DNA of 64,000 nucleotides from Bacillus sp. FJAT-52991 (GCF_037201805.1 NZ_CP147404.1:1884001-1948000); one strand, 5' to 3'; positions 15,042-24,500 are shown, numbered from the stretch's first letter. Translations and numbers: made by a program. The notes: generated by a model from the letters alone, not told the origin.

Positions 15042-15938
15042 TTAAAGCAGGAGCTGTTGATGTTCGATCAGCTCGACGAATTTTGTGGAAGCTGGTGAGA
15101 GCGGCACGCTTTTCAAAAAGCATACCCCTATATCCCTCTTTGGAATGTCCTCCGTTAATTTCGCTTCATATACCAATCCCTTGCTTAAATATTCTTTGGA
15201 AAATTCTCTTGTTACACAGGAAATACCTAAGTTGATTTTGGCGAATTCGAGTAACAGATCATGTGAGCCTAGTTCAAATTCAGGTGAAATTTTGAGGCCT
15301 TTCGATAGTAAATAATCCTCGACATATTTTCTCGAGTTTGACTTTTGTTCAAGAAAAATGAGCGGTAATTTTAATAATTCCTTTATGCTGACTGGCTTGG
15401 ATAATAGCTTCTTAAATTTTTCACCGTAAACAAAGATGTCTTGAATTTCGAAGAAAGGTCGTAATTCTAAGGCGGAGTCGTGAATAGGGAAATTACAAAA
15501 GACGATATCTACCTCCCCCAATTTTAAAATCGAAATAAGTTCATCGGTTGTTCCGTTGATGATCCTTAACTTAATATTTGGATATTTATTGCAAAAAACC
15601 TCTAAATAAGGAAGTAAAAAATATTTAGAAACCGTGTCCCCTACCCCAATTTTTAATTCACCCGTCGTTAAATTTTTAAATTCTAACATCTTCTCTTCTC
15701 CCGCATCAATTAAATGAATGGCGGAATGAACATATTCAAATAGAAGACTCCCTTCATTGGTGAAGGAGACGCCCTTAGGTGTTCGATTAAACAGACGAGT
15801 ATCCAGTTGCCGCTCTAATTGCCTGATCGCTTGACTGACAGCCGGCTGCGTCATATATAATTCTTTGGCAGCCTTGGAGAAGCTTTTACTTTTGCCTACG
15901 ATGCAAAACACTTTATATAAATCTAATTTACTTATCAT
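15042..15938 (-). CDS. LysR-family regulator divergent from the F420-ligase-like gene
   Basis: ATG 15938 (MISKLDLYKVFCIVGKSKSF) has AAGGAGAG 8 nt upstream; the longer frame from 15962 is unlikely. About 298 residues. The N-terminal winged helix (SKAAKELYMTQPAVSQAIRQ) and the two-lobed co-inducer domain (GELKIGVGDTVSKYFLLPYL, GEVDIVFCNFPI) are complete. It shares a 94-bp divergent region with 16057-17247, the classic arrangement of a LysR activator and its target. The ligand is unknown. Confidence 0.9.
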   Translation of the reverse strand: MISKLDLYKVFCIVGKSKSFSKAAKELYMTQPAVSQAIRQLERQLDTRLFNRTPKGVSFTNEGSLLFEYVHSAIHLIDAGEEKMLEFKNLTTGELKIGVGDTVSKYFLLPYLEVFCNKYPNIKLRIINGTTDELISILKLGEVDIVFCNFPIHDSALELRPFFEIQDIFVYGEKFKKLLSKPVSIKELLKLPLIFLEQKSNSRKYVEDYLLSKGLKISPEFELGSHDLLLEFAKINLGISCVTREFSKEYLSKGLVYEAKLTEDIPKRDIGVCFLKSVPLSPASTKFVELIEHQQLLL

Positions 15939-16056
15939 ATAATCTCTCCTTATACCCATCATTAGATATATTAACTTTACTTATATCATTATTCCAATGT
16001 ATAGTAAAAATATAAATATTTGAATTCATTTACATAGTTAGTGAGGAGCGATTAGA

Positions 16057-17247
16057 TTGGAAAGAGTAGTAGGAACGGTTGTGAGAGGTCTGCGCGGCCC
16101 GATCATCAATCAAGGAGATAACATTGAACAAATCGTTGTAGACAGTGTGTTAAAAGCTTCTAAGGTAGAAGGTTTTGAAATCAATGATAAAGACATCGTA
16201 ACGATTACAGAATCGATCGTTGCACGTGCTCAAGGAAACTACGCAACGGTCGATCATATTGCCACAGACGTTCGTTCCAAATTCGGAGACGATACAATTG
16301 GTGTGATCTTCCCCATTTTAAGCCGTAATCGTTTCGCCAACTGTCTTCACGGTATTGCCAAAGGCGCGAAAAAAATTGTCTTGATGCTTAGCTATCCTTC
16401 TGATGAAGTCGGCAATCATTTAGTTGACATTGACAGACTAGATGAAAAAGGTGTGAATCCTTGGACAGATGTGTTAACGGAACAAGAATTCCGCGAGCAT
16501 TTCGGCTATAACAAACATACATTTACAGGCGTTGACTATATTGAATACTACAAATCCATTATTACGGAGCACGGCGTTGAATGCGAGGTTATCTTCTCTA
16601 ACAATGCCAAGACGATTTTAAACTACACAAAGAGTGTGCTCACTTGCGATATTCATACGAGATTCCGCACAAAACGAATCTTGAAACAACATGGTGGCGA
16701 GAAAATTTATAATCTGGACGATATTTTATCTGAGTCTATTGATGGCAGCGGCTACAATGAAGACTATGGTCTGCTTGGATCTAATAAAGCAACAGAAGAC
16801 AGCGTGAAATTATTCCCGCATACTTGCCAGCCAATCGTGGATAAAATCCAGCAAATGCTGAAAGAACAAACAGGAAAAACAGTAGAAGTGATGATTTATG
16901 GCGACGGCGCTTTCAAAGATCCTGTCGGAAAGATTTGGGAGCTTGCCGATCCAGTCGTCTCACCTGCTTACACAGCTGGGCTTAACGGCACACCAAATGA
17001 AGTGAAATTAAAATATTTAGCTGATAATAACTTTGCTGACTTGCAAGGTGAGGAACTGCAAGAGGCGATCACTGAGTTTATTAACAATAAAGAGGAAGAC
17101 CTTGTCGGATCGATGGAAGCACAAGGAACGACACCGAGAAAATTGACAGACCTAATCGGCTCTTTATCCGATTTGACTTCAGGAAGCGGCGATAAAGGAA
17201 CGCCAATCATCTTTATCCAAGGTTATTTTGATAACTATACACATTAA
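16057..17247 (+). CDS. coenzyme F420-0:gamma-glutamyl ligase-family (CofE-like) protein
   Basis: Start is TTG 16057 with GAGG upstream; 396 residues. VVRGLRGPIINQGDNIEQIV, DIVTITESIVARAQGNY, the polar central region, and the Asp-rich GDGAFKDP stretch fit the F420_ligase (PF01996) fold, which adds glutamate by an ATP/GTP-type acyl-phosphate mechanism. It is longer than archaeal CofE (about 250). No other F420 genes are in the window, and most Bacillaceae do not make F420, so a related amide-ligase role is likely. Probably activated by the divergent LysR. A terminator follows. Confidence 0.75.
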   Translation: MERVVGTVVRGLRGPIINQGDNIEQIVVDSVLKASKVEGFEINDKDIVTITESIVARAQGNYATVDHIATDVRSKFGDDTIGVIFPILSRNRFANCLHGIAKGAKKIVLMLSYPSDEVGNHLVDIDRLDEKGVNPWTDVLTEQEFREHFGYNKHTFTGVDYIEYYKSIITEHGVECEVIFSNNAKTILNYTKSVLTCDIHTRFRTKRILKQHGGEKIYNLDDILSESIDGSGYNEDYGLLGSNKATEDSVKLFPHTCQPIVDKIQQMLKEQTGKTVEVMIYGDGAFKDPVGKIWELADPVVSPAYTAGLNGTPNEVKLKYLADNNFADLQGEELQEAITEFINNKEEDLVGSMEAQGTTPRKLTDLIGSLSDLTSGSGDKGTPIIFIQGYFDNYTH

Positions 17248-17253
17248 TTTTTT

Positions 17254-17297
17254 AAGGGACCCGAAGAATATCACATTCCACGGGTCCTTTATTTTTT
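17254..17297 (+). terminator. terminator of the CofE-like gene
   Basis: AAGGGACCCG pairs with CGGGTCCTTT, followed by ATTTTTT. Confidence 0.85.
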
Positions 17298-17322
17298 GTT
17301 TCAGTAAAACACTCCTTTTCCT

Positions 17323-17468
17323 TTATTCTTCTTGAACAAATTTCACTTCATTGTATCCGCAACGGCTGCAATACATTAAATGAGGACAAATCCTTTCCAG
17401 TACAGCAGAGCTTTTCTTTACGGAAGCTCCGCTCAAATGAGTAAGGCTTTTACCAGCATTATTGCGTA
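17323..17468 (-). pseudogene. truncated paralogue of the zinc-ribbon protein at 29905
   Basis: On the minus strand, LERICPHLMYCSRCGYNEVK then FVQEE and stop matches the C-terminus of the protein at 29905-30150 (DQICPHLIYCNHCGYDEVKF). The frame stays open upstream only to about 17468 and lacks the N-terminal CxxC. It is a decayed copy. Confidence 0.6.
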
Positions 17469-17689
17469 ACTAAAGGAATAAAGTTGTTACTTTCCCTCAC
17501 ATCATAACATCTCCCTACTGTTACACCTTTGTAATTAGCCTACTTAAATATAGTAATTAATCCATCATCAATCCCACGTTTTCCTTGATATGAGCAGCAT
17601 ATTCTTGAGCATTATTAATGTCCTTGATGTATCGATTGGTTATACTTAGGTTAAGTGGAATAAACATACTAATTTAGTTTCGAGGAGAA

Positions 17690-17776
17690 TCTACATAACA
17701 AAAAGAATACGTCGAACGTTTACCCAAGAGTTTAAGCAACAGATCGTACAACGATTTACAACCAAATACTACTAAG
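17690..17776 (+). mobile_element. IS3-family OrfA 5' remnant
   Basis: From 17698 the frame reads TKRIRRTFTQEFKQQIVQR, the usual N-terminus of an IS3-type HTH OrfA, then degenerates to FTTKYY and a stop. A ribosome site (CGAGGAGA) precedes it, but the start codon is now ATA. Dead fragment. The 17469-17689 stretch before it holds no gene I can see. Confidence 0.6.
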
Positions 17777-17806
17777 TTTAGTCATATGAAAGGATAGTAT
17801 ATAAAC

Positions 17807-18436
17807 ATGGAGAAAGTAATATATAGAGATCTAGTTAAAGAGGATTATGAACGTGTTAAAGAATTAATTGGAGAAGCATTTAACATCAATAAATTTATTA
17901 CAGATAAAAAATTTTTAGATTCAGTATTAAACCTTTATCTACAAGGTTGTATTTTAGAAAGTTCATTTAGCAAAGTAGCAGAAAAAAACAATAAGATCAT
18001 TGGGGTTATTTTAGGAAATTCAGAAAAAGAAAAGAATCACTTAAGGAAAACTCATAATACTTTCAGTTTTGCCTATACTATACTTAAAGTAACTGTAGCT
18101 AATAAGGAGAATAAAAAATTCATAAAAGAATTTTCAAAGATTCAAGATACATATAAAGAGATTTTGCAGGAGAAAAAAGATGATTTTCAAGGTTGCGTAC
18201 AGCTATTTATTGTATCTAAAGAATCTAGAGGTCTTGGAGTAGGAAAAACCTTGATGAATCATTTGTATAATTATATGAAAAGTATGGATGTAAAATCTAT
18301 GTATCTATTTACAGATACTATTTGTAACTACGGCTTTTATGATAGTCAAAACTTTAAACGTCTAAATGAAAAAGAAATCTATTTGGATTCACTCCAAGCA
18401 AAACTGAATGTCTTTCTATACGGTTATAATTTTTAG
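17807..18436 (+). CDS. GNAT-family N-acetyltransferase
   Basis: 209 residues behind AAAGGA. The N-terminal strand-helix IYRDLVKEDYERVKELIGEAF and the acetyl-CoA loop VSKESRGLGVGKTLMNHLYN are typical GNAT motifs; the YLFTDTICNYGFYDSQNFKR end segment is the usual strand 6-7 region. The substrate is unknown. Codon use is more AT-rich and Lys-rich than its neighbours, and IS debris lies just upstream, so acquisition by transfer is possible. Confidence 0.8.
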   Translation: MEKVIYRDLVKEDYERVKELIGEAFNINKFITDKKFLDSVLNLYLQGCILESSFSKVAEKNNKIIGVILGNSEKEKNHLRKTHNTFSFAYTILKVTVANKENKKFIKEFSKIQDTYKEILQEKKDDFQGCVQLFIVSKESRGLGVGKTLMNHLYNYMKSMDVKSMYLFTDTICNYGFYDSQNFKRLNEKEIYLDSLQAKLNVFLYGYNF

Positions 18437-18537
18437 CTAATAGTATATGGTATTTCTGAAGTAACGATCTACAAATAGGTTAAGCTGCGACCCCAAAAGA
18501 AAACCTTTGAACGTATGTATGGCCCCTCCCCCTTCAC

Positions 18538-18597
18538 ATTTTTCCGCACAACTCCCATAGGCTTCTTGCTCTACATGAATGGGAGTTGTGCGAAAAA
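18538..18597. terminator. bidirectional terminator
   Basis: TTTTTCCGCACAACTCCCAT pairs with ATGGGAGTTGTGCG and a following A run, so it can end both the GNAT gene and the Bce-type operon. Confidence 0.85.
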
Positions 18598-18634
18598 AAC
18601 TTAATAATACTGAAATCCATCCTCTTCCGCGCCA

Positions 18635-19984
18635 CTAAGAAGCAACTTCATGCATAATACTTTTCATATAACTGTGACAGGTTATTAAGAAGAAAATGGT
18701 CTGCATAATGACATAAATCCCAATGATTATGAATGAATAGTACCAATTAGATAACATAAGAAAGTGATCTAACGCTTTCATCGCAACTAGTGCATGAATA
18801 ATCCCAACGATGCATGGGAGGAAGAATATAATGCTCACTTGTGTGAAGACCACTTGACGAATTTCACCTTGGGTCATACCGATTCGTGACAAGGCCTTAA
18901 ATTGCACCTGATCTTCCTGCAGGTCAGTGAACAGCTTGAAGTAAATCATGCTTCCGGATGCAATGAAGAACAGCAAACTGATGAACATGCCGATAAACAT
19001 CGTCAGCGAGATGACTTCTTTAGAATTATCATATTGGGTCTTTATATCCTGATAATCCACCGCTAACGCTAACATATAGGTCGCACTTGTCACCGTTAAA
19101 ATAACAGCGCTTAAAATTGCTACGATAAATAACATTCGTGCGTTATCTTTCAACTTGTAACCGATTTGGGCGAATATGATCATATTCGTACGATGATAGT
19201 AGATACCCACTCGCTTCTGAATAAATCCCAGCAACATGATGCTTACCTGCGTAAACAAAAGATATGTACCGATTAGAACCGTAATCAAAATCAGCGTAAT
19301 CATAAGGTCGAAGTAAGGAACGTTTAACATCAGAGCCATACTGTAAGAAGTTACTATACATACAACTGCTAGCCCGGCAAGCCATGGAGAATATACAAGC
19401 TGCCCCTTCGGCTGTTGTGAAGTGATAAATAAATCAACCATTTCGATGCGTCTCATCCGAAGCGCTATCCAAAGAGAAATGATTGCGAATAACATAAAGA
19501 AGGTCCTAACCGTTAACCACACTGCGGCAGGTGGAACAGCAAACACAATAGTATCTTTTATATCAAGCATTACGCCAAGCGCCATAAAAAAAAGCTTGCT
19601 AAACACAATACCTAGTCCGATGCCTACCCCAATCGCTAATACCGCAATCGTCATATTTTCATAGATAATAAATTTACGTAGTTGTTCACGAGTCATACCA
19701 AATAGTGAAAAAAGGCCAAACTCCCGCTTTCTTGTCTTGAAAAATGATAAATTGGAATAAAGCACAAATAAAAACGAAAAAATGATGATCACGTACTCAC
19801 AGAATACCATGCCTTTTCTTACTTTTGCAGCTGCCGCAATATGGCCACTCACCACATCGGGATGAGCAAGAAAAGCAGCATAGATGTAAAAGGTCATGAC
19901 GGAAAATACGCTGCTCATGAAGAATGCGATGTATGATCGCCAATTGCCTTGGACATTGCTAAGCACGAGTGAACGGAACGTCAT
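18635..19984 (-). CDS. BceB-type ABC permease lacking the large extracellular domain
   Basis: 449 residues; ATG 19984 follows GGGGG and overlaps the ATPase gene by 26 nt. FtsX-like segments are clear: KTRKREFGLFSLFGMTREQL and DLQEDQVQFKALSRIGMTQG. The gene is last in an RR-HK-ATPase-permease operon, the Bce antimicrobial-peptide detoxification layout. BceB-type permeases are usually about 620-660 residues because a roughly 200-residue extracellular domain lies between helices 7 and 8. Here MLALAVDYQDIKTQYDNSKE joins the two helices directly. The frame is open and the helices look intact, so either the loop was deleted cleanly or this is a loop-less subfamily. Confidence 0.85.
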   Translation of the reverse strand: MTFRSLVLSNVQGNWRSYIAFFMSSVFSVMTFYIYAAFLAHPDVVSGHIAAAAKVRKGMVFCEYVIIIFSFLFVLYSNLSFFKTRKREFGLFSLFGMTREQLRKFIIYENMTIAVLAIGVGIGLGIVFSKLFFMALGVMLDIKDTIVFAVPPAAVWLTVRTFFMLFAIISLWIALRMRRIEMVDLFITSQQPKGQLVYSPWLAGLAVVCIVTSYSMALMLNVPYFDLMITLILITVLIGTYLLFTQVSIMLLGFIQKRVGIYYHRTNMIIFAQIGYKLKDNARMLFIVAILSAVILTVTSATYMLALAVDYQDIKTQYDNSKEVISLTMFIGMFISLLFFIASGSMIYFKLFTDLQEDQVQFKALSRIGMTQGEIRQVVFTQVSIIFFLPCIVGIIHALVAMKALDHFLMLSNWYYSFIIIGIYVIMQTIFFLITCHSYMKSIMHEVAS

Positions 19985-20735
19985 TGTAAGTCCCCCCGAG
20001 CACGCTTAGCGCGTCTAATATTTGTTGAAAAAACGCTTGCCGATTTGAACTTCTCCTTATTTCCGAATAAAGTCGCCCGTCTTTAATGAACACAATGCGT
20101 TGGCAATAACTCGCCGAGAATGGGTCGTGTGTCACCATAAGCACAGTCGTCTTCAAGCGTTCATTCATCTCCTTTAGTACATCCATCACATCTTTTGCTG
20201 ACTTAGAATCAAGGTTACCAGTCAGTTCATCGGCAAGCACTAGTGGTGGTTGATGAATAAGAGATCGTGCGATAGCTACTTTTTGCTTCTGGCCGCCGGA
20301 CAACTCATATATGCGTTTGCCTAATAGCTTATGAATCTGCAACCATTCGGCAAGCGGGTTTAGTCTACTCTCTATCAGATGAGGTGGCATGCCTTCCAAT
20401 ACGAGTGGTAAAATCACGTTTTCCTTGACAGATAGCGTTTCGATCAAGTTAAAATCTTGAAAGATAAATCCAAGACCGCGCCGTCTGAACAAGGCTAGCT
20501 CCTTGTCACTCAGTTTGCTTAGATTCATACCATTAATTTCGATTTGGCCAGACGTTGGACGGTCAATCGTTGCCAACAAATTAAGCAAAGTCGTTTTTCC
20601 GCTTCCAGATGGTCCCATGACACCAACAAATTCCCCAGCTTCTATTCGCAGATCAATATCTTCTAATGCCTGATAACCGGAACTTCCTTTCAAACTATAT
20701 ATTTTCCTAACCCCTTGTGCTTTAAGTACAGTCAT
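19959..20735 (-). CDS. BceA-type ABC ATPase
   Basis: 258 residues, ATG with AGGAGG upstream. Walker A GPSGSGKTTL, Q-loop IFQDFNL, signature LSGGQKQKVAIARSL, and H-loop TVLMVTHDP are present. The Walker B/D-loop stretch reads LVLADELTGNLDS, with Leu where the family nearly always has Pro. The glutamate needed for ATP hydrolysis is kept. It partners the permease at 18635 and is 14 nt downstream of the kinase gene. Role by family: powering removal of peptide antibiotics from their lipid targets and flux sensing. Confidence 0.92.
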   Translation of the reverse strand: MTVLKAQGVRKIYSLKGSSGYQALEDIDLRIEAGEFVGVMGPSGSGKTTLLNLLATIDRPTSGQIEINGMNLSKLSDKELALFRRRGLGFIFQDFNLIETLSVKENVILPLVLEGMPPHLIESRLNPLAEWLQIHKLLGKRIYELSGGQKQKVAIARSLIHQPPLVLADELTGNLDSKSAKDVMDVLKEMNERLKTTVLMVTHDPFSASYCQRIVFIKDGRLYSEIRRSSNRQAFFQQILDALSVLGGTYNDVPFTRA

Positions 20736-20749
20736 TGGTTCCTCCTATT

Positions 20750-21844
20750 TCAGCTCGACTTCTGTGGTTGGTCACTAAGAATATGAATGCTACGCTGTTT
20801 AAAAGTGATAGTAAATGTAGTACCGACGCCCTGCTCCGATACTGCCGTTAACCCGTGACCAAGCCGATTGCACACTTGTTTGGCTAAATATAATCCCATT
20901 CCTGTCGACTCCCCTGTATGACGTCCATTTTCTCCAGTGAAAAACGGATCAAATATTCTCGACATATCGTGTGGCGCTATACCGACGCCCTCATCTGTCA
21001 CGCTTAGCTTAGTGACACCGTCCATATTCGATTCTATATGGAAAACAAGCCGTTGCTCACCTGACTTGCTTTTACTGTATTTGATGGCATTACTTATGAA
21101 TTGATTTAACACAATCGTCATCCATTTTCCATCGGTTTCAACCCATGCCTCACCATCAATCCGTGGAAATATGGAATGACGGATACAGAGACGCTTGTGC
21201 GCATTCATAGCGGTGCGAACCAATTCATGAATCGGCATCTTTTTGAGATGGAGGTCGATTTCGAATTTATCTAGGCGCGCGGTGTACAGCATCATTTCTA
21301 ACCCTCTTGTCATCCGCTCTGCTTCTTCCTGCATGCTAAAAATAAGCTTCTTTTGCCCCTCCTTTGTAGATGGCAATTCCTGCAAAGCTTCCTGTGCAAG
21401 CAAATCGATCACGGATACAGGTGTCTTCATATGGTGAACCCATTGTAGGACAAAATGATTTTGCAGTTCCTGCTGTCGACGATATTTTCTAAGTTCATTC
21501 AAATAAACACTGTGCTGCTTCTCCAATAAGCGAGTAACTAGCCGTTGCTCTCTAGTGACCATCGATTGCACGATCGTCACGTCCTGCAATTCATCAAACC
21601 TTTCCATAGCTTGTTGGACTTGCTTGTAATAGGATTTTTGGCGATGATAGTCAACAACCAGCCACGATACGATGAAAAATAGAGCAAGAAACATAAAATA
21701 ATAAATGGTCCCCATTTCAATAGCTTCAGGTTGACGCCCTTTCTCCAATAGCATTAACCCCACACCCACTCCGACAATGAGTATATATAGGAACACATAA
21801 AGCAATCGATCGAATAAAAATAAAGCAACCAATTGTCTCCTCAT
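20750..21844 (-). CDS. BceS-type intramembrane-sensing histidine kinase
   Basis: 364 residues. Two N-terminal helices with almost no extracellular loop (LLYVFLYILIVGVGVGLML, YYFMFLALFFIVSWLVV) define the intramembrane-sensing class, which hears its stimulus through the cognate ABC transporter. The H-box is WVHHMKTPVSVID and the HATPase motifs NQFISNAIKY, DEGVGIAP and GMGLYLAK are complete. The ATG overlaps the response-regulator stop (ATGA). The sensing partner should be the permease at 18635, which makes that permease's missing domain notable. Confidence 0.92.
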   Translation of the reverse strand: MRRQLVALFLFDRLLYVFLYILIVGVGVGLMLLEKGRQPEAIEMGTIYYFMFLALFFIVSWLVVDYHRQKSYYKQVQQAMERFDELQDVTIVQSMVTREQRLVTRLLEKQHSVYLNELRKYRRQQELQNHFVLQWVHHMKTPVSVIDLLAQEALQELPSTKEGQKKLIFSMQEEAERMTRGLEMMLYTARLDKFEIDLHLKKMPIHELVRTAMNAHKRLCIRHSIFPRIDGEAWVETDGKWMTIVLNQFISNAIKYSKSKSGEQRLVFHIESNMDGVTKLSVTDEGVGIAPHDMSRIFDPFFTGENGRHTGESTGMGLYLAKQVCNRLGHGLTAVSEQGVGTTFTITFKQRSIHILSDQPQKSS

Positions 21845-22563
21845 TCATTTGACTCTTCTCTATCATTATTGAGGATTAGTTTATACCCTTGGCCACGAAT
21901 GGTCTCAATTGCTTGTGATAATCCGATTTCCTCTAACTTCTTTCGCAGTCTCGTCACATTGACAGTTAGTGTATTATTGTCAACAAATTGTACATCATCC
22001 CACAGCGCCTCCAGAAGCTGATCACGAGAAACGATTTGACCAGCTTGCTGCATAAAACATTTAGCCAATAAACACTCGTTCTTCGTTAGCTCAACCTTTT
22101 TCTCTTGCCACCACATCTCATTTCGGCTAAGATTCAACCGTAAACCTTGCACATTCAGTACATCCTCTGGAATATTTAGCCCTGACATAGAGGCGTATTC
22201 GCCGTAAACTCTTCTTAGTACTCCTTTCACCTTAGCTATTAATAAATCTAAGTGAATGGGCTTAGTAATATAATCATCACCACCGTGCTCGATGGCCATC
22301 ACCTGATCCATTTCACCCTCTCGAGCAGAAATAAAGATAATCGGCATGCTTGATCGTGTACGAATTTGCCTGCACCAATAATAACCGTCGAAATACGGTA
22401 AATTAATATCAAGCAGGACCAAATGAGGCGAAAACGATTCTAACTCCGGTATTATTTCACGAAATCGTGAAGCACACGAGGCTTCGAATCCGTACTTTTC
22501 CATACTTCTTTTCAGAGCACCACTTATTTTTTCATCATCTTCTATAATAAAAATACGATACAT
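21841..22563 (-). CDS. BceR-type OmpR/PhoB response regulator
   Basis: 240 residues. The receiver has EDD at 8-10, phospho-acceptor D52 in LVLLDINLP, and K in DYITKP. The C-terminal winged helix ends TLTVNVTRLRKKLEEIG and IRGQGYKL. It is the first gene of the four-gene minus-strand operon. By analogy it would activate its own ABC genes when the kinase is stimulated. I could not identify a binding site upstream with confidence. Confidence 0.92.
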   Translation of the reverse strand: MYRIFIIEDDEKISGALKRSMEKYGFEASCASRFREIIPELESFSPHLVLLDINLPYFDGYYWCRQIRTRSSMPIIFISAREGEMDQVMAIEHGGDDYITKPIHLDLLIAKVKGVLRRVYGEYASMSGLNIPEDVLNVQGLRLNLSRNEMWWQEKKVELTKNECLLAKCFMQQAGQIVSRDQLLEALWDDVQFVDNNTLTVNVTRLRKKLEEIGLSQAIETIRGQGYKLILNNDREESNE

Positions 22564-22679
22564 ATATTCCTCCTAAAAAATTAAGAAATTAGAAATCTAT
22601 ATTTAAATAATAATGAAAAAACAACGCATTAAAAAGTATTATTCAAATAGATTGGCTCCTGATCGTTGAGAAATCTTTT

Positions 22680-22845
22680 TTTGTACTTTCACGGCCTTCT
22701 TTCTTGAGAAATAAAAGTGGAGGCGACTGATTGGGAGTATTTCGCGACTGATTTCAGAGAATCCCCGCCTAATTTGGAATGATTGGCGACTGATTTTCTC
22801 ACATCTCCGGCTAAAAAGGGCGATTGACCGACTGATCCTCCCATC
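22680..22845. repeat. degenerate tandem ~22-bp repeats with GCGACTGATT core
   Basis: At least five units can be lined up: GGCGACTGATTGGGAG, GCGACTGATTTCAGAG, CGCCTAATTTGG, GGCGACTGATTTTCTC, CCGACTGATCCTCC, spaced about 20-23 bp. A second cluster of the same core lies at 57521-57612. The apparent 96-codon minus-strand ORF here is Ile/Ser/Arg-rich because of the repeats and has no ribosome site, so I do not call it a gene. Confidence 0.7.
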
Positions 22846-22973
22846 CGATAAAAAAAAGGCCGCCTCTAAGCCGAACAATCGACTTATAAGACAGCCCCAT
22901 GAGTCAATGTACTTCAAATAGACAAGCAATTAACGATAAGCTTTTTTAAGAAAATAATTTGCTATTCTCATAT

Positions 22974-24500
22974 TCAAGCTGGAGTATGATTTCCTAAATT
23001 CCTGTTACTATTTCGTTTTTTCGGGAAAAAGCCGGCAATGAATAGTACTATAAGCCAGGACATTATTAGAATATAATTAGTTGTATTGCCTGAAGCTAAT
23101 ACCAGAACGCTCCATACATAGGAAGCACAAAACAAGAGCGTACTAATAGTAAAGAGTAAGAATGTCCTAACCCCTAGTCTAATATAAGGTTTCTTCTCAT
23201 GCTTAGTAATAAAGGCTCTTCTGCCGTTACGAAGTCTGACCCCAAACAGCAACAAATATAATCCAAGTACGGTTCCAATAACAATAGATATAATGGAGTT
23301 GTTTTTTCTCATCTCAGCAATGGCGGAATGCTCCTCAGGCAACTTTCCTGTCTCATATTCAATCCAAGCATGGTAAACATCCTGTCTTAAATCTATCCCA
23401 TTTTCGCTATTCGTAAGGATCACCAATCCATCCTTCGTTTCCGGAATGAAACCATAAAAAGAATGCCAGCCTCGATTGTCGCCGGAATGATAAATCAATT
23501 TCTGTTGATTAGATAACTCTTTCACAAATACACCCAAACCATTCTCACCTAATACCGGCTTTTGCATTTCCTCCACACGTTCGCTTTTGATGACGCCATG
23601 CCCTTTACTGCGGTTATTTGTATCCATACTTGCAAGTATCAATGTCATCATATCAGTTACATTTGTCTTAAAGCCTGCGGCAGCCTGTTCGGTAAATTGA
23701 TAGTTTGGGAGTTCCTGTCCAAAATAACCGTAAGCTTTCGAAAGATTAGGATCTTTGGTACTTTGTTGGAATGAACTAGATTTCATTCCTAGAGGTTTCA
23801 GAATTTGTTCCTCCATATAACGGTCAAAGGGCTTCCCAGTCACCCCTTCGATCACAAGCTGCAAAATGGTATAGCCACCGCCAGAGTAAATCGCTTCTGA
23901 ACCCGGTTTTACGGTTATTTGCACCGGATCGTTATACCACCCTTTTCCAGACAAGGATTCCTCGATAGGTTGAAGAGGTTTCCCAGGTGCTACCCCGAGA
24001 TATCCTTTATGTGGAGGTAACCCTGCAGTGTGGCTTAATAATCTTCTAATTGTCACTTCGTCATGATTGAACTCCGATTTAGCTAATTTCCAGTCTTTCA
24101 AATACTTTTCGACAGGATCATCCAGTGATATAAGTCCTTCGTCTGCAAGGTGCAGAACTCCCCATGCTGTAAGGTTCTTAGATATAGAACCAGCCTGAAA
24201 TAAGGTATCATCACTTACCGGTATCTTTTTCTTTTTATCTGCATAACCGTAGTTAAGGGTATAAGCAATACGCCCCTCATGGACAATGCCTATTGCAACT
24301 CCTGGTACACCATAGCTCTCCTGCCATTTTGGTACTTGTTCGTCTATCTTTTTCTTGAAGTCCTCTATATTCCTATTCGACAATGTGTCCGACTCTGCCC
24401 TCACTGCTTTCGTAAACCACCATTCATCCGTCATCAAAATGAACATGATCGAACATAAAATAATCTTGAAAATCGCCGAGGCTCTTTGTCTACTCTTCAT
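22974..24500 (-). CDS. class C beta-lactamase-like serine hydrolase, membrane-anchored
   Basis: ATG 24500 (MKSRQRASAIF) has AGGAG 8 nt upstream; about 508 residues. An N-terminal membrane/signal segment is followed by the beta-lactamase/transpeptidase domain: catalytic S-x-x-K in QAGSISKNLTAWG, Y-x-G in YSGGGYTIL, and HSGDNRGW as the third (KTG-equivalent) box. Three C-terminal hydrophobic segments add a membrane tail (about 405-495). Family members include penicillin-binding-related esterases and D-amino-acid peptidases. It lies downstream of no operon partner. The substrate is uncertain. Confidence 0.88.
   Translation of the reverse strand: MKSRQRASAIFKIILCSIMFILMTDEWWFTKAVRAESDTLSNRNIEDFKKKIDEQVPKWQESYGVPGVAIGIVHEGRIAYTLNYGYADKKKKIPVSDDTLFQAGSISKNLTAWGVLHLADEGLISLDDPVEKYLKDWKLAKSEFNHDEVTIRRLLSHTAGLPPHKGYLGVAPGKPLQPIEESLSGKGWYNDPVQITVKPGSEAIYSGGGYTILQLVIEGVTGKPFDRYMEEQILKPLGMKSSSFQQSTKDPNLSKAYGYFGQELPNYQFTEQAAAGFKTNVTDMMTLILASMDTNNRSKGHGVIKSERVEEMQKPVLGENGLGVFVKELSNQQKLIYHSGDNRGWHSFYGFIPETKDGLVILTNSENGIDLRQDVYHAWIEYETGKLPEEHSAIAEMRKNNSIISIVIGTVLGLYLLLFGVRLRNGRRAFITKHEKKPYIRLGVRTFLLFTISTLLFCASYVWSVLVLASGNTTNYILIMSWLIVLFIAGFFPKKRNSNRNLGNHTPA

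Noticed and set aside
18635..19984. Frameshift as cause of the short BceB-type permease
   Set aside because: Start, helices and stop are in one open frame, and both sides of the missing loop are in register.
22680..22845. Possible CRISPR array
   Set aside because: Repeats are degenerate with a 10-bp core and only about 12 bp between cores; no cas genes anywhere in the window.
22639..22929. 96-codon minus-strand ORF, Ile/Ser/Arg-rich
   Set aside because: It is produced by the GCGACTGATT repeats. No ribosome site, no family, composition follows the repeat.
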